Source of the DNA: Axinella damicornis
Lineage: Eukaryota; Porifera; Demospongiae; Axinellida; Axinellidae
Length of the DNA stretch: 64,000 bases
Assembly: GCA_963931865.1 (NCBI GenBank)
Contig: OZ007518.1
Location: forward strand, 4,278,955-4,342,954
Reading direction: 5' to 3'
Under the pieces are notes generated by a model. The model saw only the letters and a list, made by a program, of their open reading frames with translations. It had not been told where the DNA came from and made no database searches. Below, in pieces: positions 24,501-35,556 of this stretch (positions within the stretch are counted from its first letter, which is position 1; the number at the start of each line of letters is the position of its first letter). The position numbers were made by a program, and so were the translations under genes.

Positions 24501-24538
24501 ACCTGCTGCACAATTCTCGTCATAATCATCTAGTGAAT
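21531..24538 (+). pseudogene. Degenerate duplicate of the 2.3-4.7 kb gene segment
   Basis: Long stretches repeat 2280-4690 in the same order and orientation, starting at tttcactccc (2280 and 21531). The exon equivalent to 2952-3023 occurs three times, at about 21729, 22316 and 22909. The first has an inserted agct giving a frameshift and stop; the other two have lost the donor (gtaagt to ataagt). The copy of 3345-3446 at about 23259-23360 stays open (LTVRILVADQSLG). The copy of 4597 onward has a stop just before the gap. Overall a broken, internally amplified copy. Confidence 0.7.
23638..23675. mobile_element. Minimal TAGCCTCG hairpin copy
   Basis: Only the two inverted ends remain (tagcctcattcccagg and ctgggaacgaggcta). 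The 9-bp flanks agcccggta and atgctggta are partly alike. An equivalent copy lies at about 3708-3737, so the insertion predates the segmental duplication. Confidence 0.6.
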
Positions 24539-24738
24539 NNNNNNNNNNNNNNNNNNNNNNNNNNNNNNNNNNNNNNNNNNNNNNNNNNNNNNNNNNNNNN
24601 NNNNNNNNNNNNNNNNNNNNNNNNNNNNNNNNNNNNNNNNNNNNNNNNNNNNNNNNNNNNNNNNNNNNNNNNNNNNNNNNNNNNNNNNNNNNNNNNNNNN
24701 NNNNNNNNNNNNNNNNNNNNNNNNNNNNNNNNNNNNNN
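24539..24738. other. Assembly gap (200 N)
   Basis: Exactly 200 N, a conventional scaffold spacer rather than a measured length. It removes the 5' end of the alpha-galactosidase gene and the end of the duplicated segment. Confidence 0.99.
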
Positions 24739-25799
24739 CACCTCAGATGGGGTGGAACGCCTGGAACCACTTCCGCCGCCATATCAACCAGGACGTCATC
24801 ATGGAGACCGCCGACGCCTTCATCTCGTCTGGGCTGGACAAGTTCGGGTACGTGTATGTGAACGTTGATGATTGCTGGGCAAAGAGCAGGGACTCAAAAG
24901 GTGTGGTTCAACCAGATCCAGCCAGCTTTGCTGATTTCCAGGGCATGATTGATCACGTTCACTCCAAGGGTCTGAAGTTTGGCCTGTACAGTGATGCAGG
25001 GAACAAGACATGTGCAGGAAGGCCAGGATCCCTCGGCTATGAGACTGTTGATGCTAATACGTATGCCAAGTGGAAGGTGGACTACCTCAAGTACGACAAC
25101 TGCAACAACGATGGTATCAGTCCCCAGACCCGCTACCCCAAGATGCGAGATGCTCTGAATGCAACTGGAAGGCCAATATTTTATTCCTTGTGCGAGTGGG
25201 GGCAGGACAACCCAGCAGAGTGGGCTCCAAAGGTGGGGAACAGTTGGCGGACAACCGGTGATATCCAAGACAACTGGGGCAGCATGATTGGGCGGGCTGA
25301 CGCAAATGACAAATGGTATAAGTACGCAGGCCCTGGGGGTTGGAACGACCCAGACATGCTTGAAGTAGGGAATGGCGGAATGAGCACAACTGAATATGAG
25401 ACTCATTTCAGCCTGTGGTGTCTGATGAAAGCACCACTGCTGATTGGATGTGATGTTCGAAATATGTCTGACGATACAGTTCGTATCCTTACCAACTCGG
25501 AAGTGATTGCCGTCAACCAGGACAAATTAGGTATCCAGGGTAACAAGGTCACAACCGATGGTACAAGGGATGTCTGGGCTGCCGCACTGTCGGATGGATC
25601 CTTTGCTGTACTGCTGCTCAACCGAGGCAATGAGACGACTGCCATCACCGCAAACTGGAAAGATTTTGGTTTGGATCCATCCAAGGAGGCAAGTGTGAGG
25701 GATTTGTGGGCACACAAGGACTTACCTGTGGCAAAGGGCAGTGTCACCGCTGATGTAGACAAGCATGGTGTAGCCATGTTTCGTATCATGCCACATTAA
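24739..25799 (+). CDS. Alpha-galactosidase, GH27 family, 5'-truncated
   Basis: Hydrolyses terminal alpha-1,6/1,4-linked galactose from oligosaccharides, glycoproteins or glycolipids, usually lysosomal or secreted. The ORF has about 350 codons from the ATG at 24747. That Met is the internal MGW of the family motif, so the signal peptide and true start lie in the gap; ctcag just before it may be a splice acceptor. Counting from this Met, YLKYDNCNN carries the nucleophile Asp117 and RTTGDIQDNW the acid/base Asp172. The C-terminal beta domain runs to the stop at 25797-25799. Motifs such as SLCEWGQDNPAEWA and WRTTGDIQDNW are closer to plant, fungal and bacterial GH27 enzymes than to animal lysosomal GLA (from memory of the families). 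No intron is visible within 1.05 kb. The family call is very sure; transfer is only a possibility. Confidence 0.93.
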
Positions 25800-26671
25800 A
25801 TAGAACGAATGCTTGATCGTATGTATTATTGTGTTGCTGGAGAATTTTTAGAAAGCTGCATATTATTTTTGGAACACAGTCATATTATTTTGAAATAGCC
25901 ATTTCTGACAGACAGGTCTTCTGCTGGCCCTCACTCATAATATTATTAGAACCCCGTTTTATCCATGCCAACGTAACGTAAACACGTCAGAAACATAAAA
26001 TTTGTATGACAGTTCTAGTGCTGGAGATGCTGCTTAATATGTTTAAGCTGTTGTGTATAGACATTGACAACAGGTACATGCATCAGTTTTTGCTATACTT
26101 CATGTATCCTTTGCTAGTGCATAAAATTTGCTTAAAAAGCTGAAGTTTAATTGCACATGTCAGCGCCTGAAACAATACAATCATGTGCAATTAAGTTGCC
26201 CAAGTCAAAATACATTAATGACCAGATTGAGTTTACACAATGCAATATTTACTTGTAAACAATAGCTATTGCTGGCAGACAGGTCTTCTGCTGGCCATCA
26301 CTCAGAACCCCGTTTTATCCATGCCAATGTTACGTAAACATAATTATCAGAAGCATAACATTTGTATGGCTCGTGCTGCAGTTCTAGCATTCCATACATA
26401 GCTATATACCTTGCTTGTAGCTACCTATACTATCCAGTAGCTACAATAGGAAACTTAGCATTTATTGTTTACTGAATTTGAGGCCAATCAATGTAATTGA
26501 TCTGCTTGTTCGCACATTCTTTGGTAGTGAAGCAGCCGATGCTGCATGCATGTCTGGAACTCTTCTGTTTTTTTTTGTGTTTGGTAATCCAGGATAATGC
26601 TCTAGACCAAAAACCAATGAACACAAATTATAATCTCTAGAATTCCTTCAACACTCTACTAACTGCATAAT
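25800..26671. repeat. 3' flank with a direct duplication
   Basis: About 100 bp starting cagacaggtcttctgctggcc occurs at about 25910-26010 and again at about 26275-26370. No second coding sequence. Confidence 0.6.
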
Positions 26672-26945
26672 GTATTATGTTGTGGTGATACTTAGCACTG
26701 TACCACATAATGTAGCACTGTACCACATAATGTATGTGTTGTGGTGATACTTAGCACTGTACCACATAATGTATGTGTTGTAGTGATACTTAGCACTGTA
26801 CCGCATAATTATGTTGTTGTAGTGATACTTAGCACTGTACCACATAATGTATGTGTTGTAGTGATACTTAGCACTGTACCGCATAATTATGTTGTTGTAG
26901 TGATATTAGCGCTGTACCGCATAATGTATGTGTTGTATTGATACT
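26672..26945. repeat. About 39-bp tandem repeat, 6-7 copies
   Basis: The unit centres on tgatacttagcactgtacc followed by a/gcataatgtatgtgttgt. ORFs on both strands across it are artefacts of periodicity. Confidence 0.85.
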
Positions 26946-27949
26946 TAGCTACCCTATTACAATGTCATACTAGCTCCAGTTGCTGCCTTAACTCGTGCGA
27001 AATGTGGCTACAGCTTGTCTGCATGTAAACCTACATGTAATATATCATGTACGTTGTGGTCCATTGATATACCAGTATGGTGTTTAATTTGTCCCTTTCA
27101 ATCCGTTATTTCAAAACTCAGGACACCGCAAAGATGGAAAGATGAGGCCAAGTAGTTACACAAAACCAAATAAGGACTACCAACCATTTACACTGATTAG
27201 CAATACATAAGCAATCTACCTAGTAGTCGTAGTCCGGTGCCAGTTCTCCACACATGAAAGTTCTTGTATGAAAATCTGGCTACAATATGAACAGTCCATG
27301 CTGGAAGAATGCACGTGGAGGAATGCAACTCCGGATCCACCCCTTCATTGCCGGTTGCAGTTGTTACTACATGCAGTCAATACTGGAGGTAGTGACACGT
27401 ACCCGCTTCATATGGACAGTCTGTGCTTGGTATTAATAGGGCAATGGCTTACAATACAAGACAAATAAAGGATAAAGTTTGTATGTTTAGCTAACACTTG
27501 GCAATGTATAATGAACTTGTACATGTGCATTTAAAACTGGAATGAATATGGAAAAACGTGGGTCCTCAATTTTCCCAAAGTAGCTGCTACTTTGCAGGTG
27601 TGAGGTTGCAGATAGCTATATAGACTGCACTGACAAAGCCCCAATAGCTGTACATATTCAATGCCAACAGTAATCGGGCAGACATTCAGTTCTATATCTC
27701 ATGCTATAATTCATGCTGATGAAACCTCAGCAACGCCCACCTCATTGAGTGCATGCAATCACTCGACATTAAGAGTATACGGAAAACACTCGATCATGTT
27801 GCAGCATTCAGCTCCTAAAGCCTAAAGTTGAAGCACAGTATACAAATGAATCCTATATCTCAAACTGTGTTCTGCATGTCTTAATGAAATAACAAAAGAT
27901 CTAGAGCTTCAACAAGTTCTGTTCAAATTCCAGAGCTTCTATCGATCTG
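26946..27949. other. No gene recognised
   Basis: AT-rich unique sequence; no supported exon. Confidence 0.4.
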
Positions 27950-29310
<1,361 letters not shown>

Positions 29311-29520
29311 TAGTAAAAGGGTTAGTAAAAGCTCTTTTAGTTTTAGTAACCACCTTTTTGGGGTGGTTTAAATAGTTGTAGTTTCAATTAACATGCTGAG
29401 ACAGTCAACATTTTAGTTTTAGTTTTAATTACTAAAGTGAATTACCTTACTATGATATGCCTACTACAATGCTAAAGTGAATACCTTACTATAGTTTTTG
29501 CTTTAGTTAACTAGAACAAC
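29311..29520. mobile_element. Decayed TTAGTT-rich hAT-like MITE
   Basis: Shares the ttttagttttagt interior and a ttagttaactagaacaaca end with the intact element at 8795-9171. Its left end is not preserved. Confidence 0.45.
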
Positions 29521-31869
29521 ATTGCTACTGTGAATGCAGCTACCGGATCAGCCTAAATTGCTGCTAATGATGTGATCCTCAGATATGCTCAGCATGTGGA
29601 TGAATCAGTATGTGTGACCTTCAGAGGTCAATCACAGTATTGGAGTTGCTTAGAGTCAACGAATATTGATGATGCACTTGAGTAAATTAGTGGTCATGCA
29701 CCTAAATTCTCACAACATGTGAATGAAAGAGGTTTCCTGTTGCATGCTAAGTCGGTGATTGTCAGGACTCTTCGCGCTGTCCTTGCCACTCATGATAGCT
29801 AGATGTTTACCATATCAATTATGCTCAAAATTAATGGTCTACTTTTACAGCAGCTGTGTAGCTAGAGGTACACCGGCTGAAGTAGTTAGTGGTGTAAGAC
29901 TACAATAGTATTCTAATTATTCTTACTTTCTTACTATCTATACACCCGGTTAACTTGAATTCTGATGCATTACACTACCCACTGAACTAGATACAATGCT
30001 ACATAGTGATCGAGGTATTATAGAACAATTTATTAAATACCCACGCGCACATGTATAATTACGCATGTGCATGCAACTTTGTTGTACCTCCGACTTTTGC
30101 CTACCTGTGAATGGTAACAAGCAGTAAACATCTTATGCAATACTATTGCAGTCTCAGTTCCTAAAACTTGTGAGTGACTAAATGCAAGTGATTTTCCACA
30201 TGACCAAGTAAACATGAGATGTGCCAATGGATCGTATAATCTGTTCCTTGTCACGTGCAAGCGATATAGTCATGTTACTAAGAGTTGTACCTCAATCTTC
30301 ACCTTCCTCCCCATCCCCTCCACACATGTACACATACCATCCCAATCACTTGTGCAAATTAATGGCCACCACAGGAGCGTATGGGACTACTCTTTTGAAG
30401 GAGACAAGGAAGAGATGACGAGTTGGAAGATACAGTGGAGATGGCCACCATGCATGGTGAGGCCGGAGATGCATGGTTAAAGAGAGAGTGAGTGGTGTGT
30501 GAGAGGAGAGAGAAAGGGAGAGCAGGTGAAGAATGGATAGATGAGGCTCCTTCTCAATAAATATAGGTAGCCACTAAAACAGTGAAGTTATCTGCTTACT
30601 TCCCCATAGCTTGGTGTAGCTACATGTACCATAGGCACTTTCAATTTGCATCACCAAAACAATAATTCCTTTTTGGGGTTAAGCAAGTTCAGAAAACATG
30701 CTTCACGAAACTGCTAATGCGAAACTAAATGCAAAATCACGTGCAAGTGCAATGATTGCCTTCCTTACATGTACAGAAGGGCATCTCCAGTTTTGGACTT
30801 CGAGCATGGGACCACTCAAGAAACCCAAGCGGGAATCGTAGAGACTGTTTAGATATATTATGGCCTGTTTCATTGGCAGAAGGGACAGTGTATCTTGAGC
30901 ACAGTATCAATGAAATGTACTCTCTCAGAATCAATTGGAAGCTTTGGCTAGTGCTCACCTCACCACCCAACACATCAAAGTCTGGCATAGTCATGATCAC
31001 GGCCACCTGCTAGTAACAGTTAAAATTTATGACCAAGCTTCCTTTTGCACCTCCCATGCAGGAAATGGCTGAAAAGGGAGTACACATTGATGTGCCCATG
31101 GTGGTTGAGCAACCAGACTGAATCCATGCAGTTGCTGTCACTGGACCATCAGGCTCCTTTGAACTCAAATGTTCAGTGTTCAACTTCCACTGCCTCTCTC
31201 ACGTATATCAGCTCTTGGTGAGCCAGAGTCCATGCCCAACGGATCACCAATTCATAATGTACAATACATTAATTTCTTCCATTAATAGGTGGGGACCATC
31301 CAGCACATGACAAGATAGGAGGATACTATCTTTATGTCCATTAACACTTTAACTGTCTACAGACAGCATGAAACTTCGATGTTGTGATGTCACATCCGGC
31401 ATGCAACGATCTCTGGAGATAGGTCTACTTGAGCAGAAAGGGCGGGACTGAGAGAGGTGGGTGCTGCACCCAAAGGGTTCAGACAGCATGGTGTGGGCCA
31501 TTTCTCTCCTCCTTTGCACAAATGGGCTCAGAAAGGAGTCCCTAACACAGGATTTCTGTCCCACTTACTTGGAAGCTATAATATACAACTGAGCTCTAGG
31601 GAGGGGTATTCCAATTTTGTTCAGTCAGTGTTTCAATCATCATGAATAACAGTGGTTGGCAGTGCAGTTTTAGCAATAACAGCAATCGAAGGTCATCATC
31701 AATTCATGATCAGCATGTTTGCAAGTTTAGCTATACTTCACAGGGTTCATATTACTGTCATTCTCTCATGACTGTTTACAATCTCAAAGCTGAAATTTGT
31801 TCGAGGCATTTGGTTTGGTCCCGTGTTCCTTTGCTTTCCATGATCAAGTGACAACCTCAACCCTCACAC
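29521..31869. other. No gene recognised
   Basis: Long stretch with short ORFs (for example 30214-30480 and 30756-31013) that lack domains, splice support or homologous copies in the window. Probably old transposon-derived or regulatory DNA. Confidence 0.4.
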
Positions 31870-32838
31870 TTCAAAATGGATCCAAAGTTACTTAACCTAC
31901 CATGAACAATATATCTGTAGATGGAACCCAATCCCAGGCACTGCCTGTTGTATCCGGAGTGCTGCAAGGATCAGTACTTGGTCCCCTTCTTTTCCTCATC
32001 TACATTAACAAAGTCACATGTGTAATGTCCAATGGAAAGATCACCATGAATTTTATGCTGACGATATAGTCCTGTATCACATTATTCTCCCATGGACTAC
32101 AATGCTTGTGCAGCAAAATGTACATGCAGATTCCATCTGTGCTTGGGTAGATCAAAACTTTCTGCTCCTCAACAATTTGAAATGTTGCTAGCCATGTAGC
32201 TACATTTCTCATCAAAACTGGTTGACCAATTTAATACCTCGGGGTTACCTTTTCCTTAGCCTCGTACCCAGGCCTTCAATCGCGGGGGGAAGGCCTGGTA
32301 TACACTGTTTGCGCATGCGCTTAATTTCCCCCAAAATCTTGGAAAATAGGATATCTCGGTATTCTTCTGTGAAACGATGACGTCTTCGTTGTCCGTCCAA
32401 GCGCATATTAATCTGTTACCTAGAACTATTTTCTGAATGCTGTTCTGATTGAGGCAGCAACGTATTAAACTGCTAGCTACCTACTGGCTATGGCAAGAGC
32501 CCGTGCTACCAAGCGCTCCCTTTCCTCATGGACTAGCTACAAGAAGGGACTTGTAGAGAGTGGAAAGAGCTGTGGTGTGCTTGTTGTGAGCCCTTTGCAC
32601 GCAAACGTCATCGGTTAAGCCCAACCCATTCGTAAACGTCACAATTAAAATTGACGTAATATTCACATTTAAATTAAGCGCATGCGCAAACAGTGTATAC
32701 CAGGCCTTCCCCCCGCGATTTGAAGGCCTGGGTACGAGGCTACCTTTTCCTCAGATGTAACCTGGTCTGCCCATATTAGTAGAAGGTTAGGAGGCATGCT
32801 CTTCTGCAAATTCTATCGCTAGCTATAGCTACTAGCAA
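31870..32838 (+). pseudogene. LINE RT fragment split by a MITE
   Basis: Translated pieces show SVDGTQSQALPVVSGVLQGS, LGPLLFLIYINKV and a YADDIVLY-type catalytic motif near 32050. After a nested MITE at 32257-32742 the frame resumes as YLGVTFSSDVTWSAHI. This is the canonical order of a non-LTR RT palm and thumb. Frameshifts are present and both ends are missing. It is a different copy from the LINE at 15.4 kb. Confidence 0.8.
32257..32742. mobile_element. TAGCCTCG MITE, 486 bp, 9-bp target duplication
   Basis: Ends tagcctcgtacccaggcctt and its complement. An exact 9-bp duplication ccttttcct lies at 32248-32256 and 32743-32751. It interrupts the LINE frame. An internal 85-bp stretch (tcgttgtccgtccaagcgca onward) recurs at about 33551-33645 as an isolated fragment. 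Confidence 0.9.
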
Positions 32839-32934
32839 CCAGGGGACATCAACTCAAACGTATAATTATGCCTCAAATTAAACAGCTATTCATGTTTTCC
32901 TGACTCACCAGCTTCCAGAAGTTACTCCATACCC

Positions 32935-33174
32935 ACAGCAAAAAATAAGACGTATCCTGATGTATCAGAGCAAGAAATCTTAAAGGAAATATGATGTTTC
33001 CATGGCATGCGCAAGGATACATAAGGATACACAGGAATAGACATGCAAGATTCCAATGACAATTCCTAAGGAATTGTCATAGGAATCTTGCCTATTCCTG
33101 TGTATATATCCTCGTATAGAAACATCATATTTCCTTTGAGATTTCTTGCTCTGATACATCTTATTTTTTGCTGT
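32935..33174. mobile_element. Long foldback, 240 bp
   Basis: The arms start acagcaaaaaataag and end cttattttttgctgt, with near-continuous complementarity to the centre at about 33065 (attcctaaggaat). It would fold into one long hairpin. No ORF; no clear target duplication. Confidence 0.75.
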
Positions 33175-34017
33175 GTAGCTAGCTACCTGCCCAGCATTAG
33201 ATCAACAAATTCAGCCACACTGAATATGGAACACATTAGGATGTCTGTGCAGTTCAGTCACTTTCTTTTCTCTTTGTTTACTGGATTACTAGACCTATAT
33301 TGGCTACAGTAGCTTACTTGCCATTTTCTGGAGTATACTACCCCAACCTTACGTCCCGATCCGTGGAGGGTGTAATTGGTTCCAGTTCCCGATACTTTGA
33401 TCGCATGGGAATGAGACTAGCCAGCTTTTGTGATTGTTTGCGAACAACTCAAAGTCATCTGTTGACCAGCGAAAGTTCCTTCAAATTTCTGGTAAGGTAA
33501 ATCTGCGATAATGTATATAGTACTTCAAGTTGTTCGTGTTCTGCACAGTGACTTCGTTGTCCGTCCAAGCGCATATTAATCTATCACCTAGCTAGAACTA
33601 TTTTCTGAATGCTGTTCTGATTGAGGCAGCAACGTATTAAACTGCGTTCCTCCACTGTGATATTTGCTTGGCAATCACTTTCATCGTACTACTGCTGTTG
33701 AACTTCTCAACGCTAACATATTAAGTGTGGTATAACAACATAGACAAGCAGGCACCTCCCATATATAATATACCATAGATACCTGATATAGTCCCTATGA
33801 TTGTGTGTTGACTACTGCACTTCCTTCTATATAGCTGCTTTGTTGCAATAATTATGAGGTGCTGTACCATGCACATACTCATACCAAAAGGCGGCTGGCA
33901 TGTATATATGACAGTGAATACACTCCACATACATGTATAGCTGAGTATAACACTTGAACACTGACTGGTGTAGTCATGAATGGGAAGTTTGCGTGTTTGA
34001 CTCAAAAGCACCCTGGG
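33175..34017. other. No gene recognised
   Basis: Contains the MITE-derived fragment at about 33551-33645 and otherwise nothing supported. Confidence 0.4.
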
Positions 34018-34071
34018 TAGCCTCGTTCCCAGGCTCTCCCACGTGCTGGGCGGGGCCTGGGAACGAGGCTA
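34018..34071. mobile_element. Minimal TAGCCTCG MITE, 54 bp
   Basis: tagcctcgttcccaggc ... gcctgggaacgaggcta with an exact 9-bp duplication caccctggg at 34009-34017 and 34072-34080. The cleanest example of the family ends. Confidence 0.92.
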
Positions 34072-34581
34072 CACCCTGGGTGCTACAGTGGCTTTCATTG
34101 CTACTGGCTGATAAAACAAGGGTTTTAAACAGAAATGGAAAAACAACGCTAGGTTAGAAGAGATCCATTGTTTTTGTGGAAAACCATTTTACACCAGGTC
34201 TCCAGCATGCATGGTAACGACTGACCAGTGGAGGTGCAATGTACTCATACTCCAATTTAACCATGTATCAGTGAGATGGCTTAATATGTAGCTATGCTAG
34301 GAAACGTAACAAGGTGTTGTCTTTGTTTGACCCCGAAGCAGCTATATACGTAGGCTGAATCCATGCAGTTGGTCTGCATCCAACAATTATTATGATGCAT
34401 GCTTGTAGTAGCGTGCATGTCAGCTCTCACTGTTGTATAATCATGCACTCTGTAAGGGTTGTTGACCTCAAGCTATATAGATCTAGTCATGTGTTTGGTG
34501 GTGGTCATGGATCATAATCAGAAGCAGATATAGCCAATTAACCATCCCATAATTATACATAGTATCGCACAATAATAAACT

Positions 34582-34664
34582 GATGCCCACACAAACAGTA
34601 GTAAAATGCCCACCCACTTTTGTCAAAAGTGGGTGGGCATTTTACTACTGTTTGTGTGGGCATC
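34582..34664. repeat. Perfect 41-bp inverted repeat with 1-nt loop
   Basis: gatgcccacacaaacagtag ... ctactgtttgtgtgggcatc, perfect through both 41-base arms around a single t. It lies about 220 bp upstream of the tandem-DED gene start. Perfect arms imply a recent origin. Confidence 0.9.
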
Positions 34665-34883
34665 TTATCGGAACACTAGCAGTGATATTCATAGGCTGCG
34701 CAGACTCTACATTGTGCAGACTGTAGTATAGGTATATATGATTACCTTTGGGTGTCAAAATGTTTACATTAATGTGTAGATTTCACAAGTCAGGTATAAA
34801 CTTACTATATGGTTGTGAACATCAGTGTTGTGTAGAGTATTATTGTTTAACATCCATTTCTTCTCAATAGGACATCCCAAGAA

Positions 34884-35556
34884 ATGGCTTCACTTCCAGA
34901 TCATCCCACACTACCATCCCTGCGAAAGTGGCTAAGGTTCGTAGACAAGCAAATTGACAAGGAAGCTTTGGAATGCCTCAAACTAGCTCTGTACACTGAA
35001 ATCAGGTACAGTGAGGTGAGCAAATTAGCCGATCTAAAACCTTCTCAGTTGTTTGCCGCTCTGGAATCCATGCAAAATGCAGTGAATCGCAAGGAAGTTG
35101 CTCTTTCCAAATTTGTGTATTGTTTGAAGTCCATTGGAGCATCGCTTAGGGGAAAGTGGTGTGTCTCGAGGATCAAGAACTTTGGAGTTCCAGAAGTAGA
35201 TCCCCTTGATGTTGCAACCCAAACTAAGGAGTTTCAATTTTCCAACAAGTGCCTTCTGAAAGTCTATAGAGGTATACGAAAAACGGATTCAGAGGAGAAA
35301 CTGAAACGCTACTTTGGAAAGGAAGATATCCTTAATGAGAACCATAGGAATTTCGAAAGCACTCCACACATGTTCATCCTGCTATTGCAACAGCGCAAAA
35401 TAACTCCTGACGACCAAGCTCTACTTATCAAGGCTCTCAAGGACACCGAAACAAAGCACTGCCTCGTATATGTGAAGAGGTATCGGAGAGGCTCTGGATT
35501 GCGTGATCTTGAGGAGCTTGAGAAAGAATGTCCAGATAATGAAGGCGATGATGAAG
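34884..35556 (+). CDS. Exon 1 of the DED-TM gene: two death-effector-like domains
   Basis: 224 codons plus one base, with an ATG in good context (gaaATGG). Both domains show the helix-2 acidic/Leu pattern and a helix 5-6 pattern (FVYCLKSIGASLRG; LIKALKDTETKHCLVYV) seen in DEDs of caspase-8, FLIP and FADD. No RxDL signature is clear, so a distant death-fold such as CARD cannot be ruled out. The donor is gaag|gtaatg. Confidence 0.65.
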
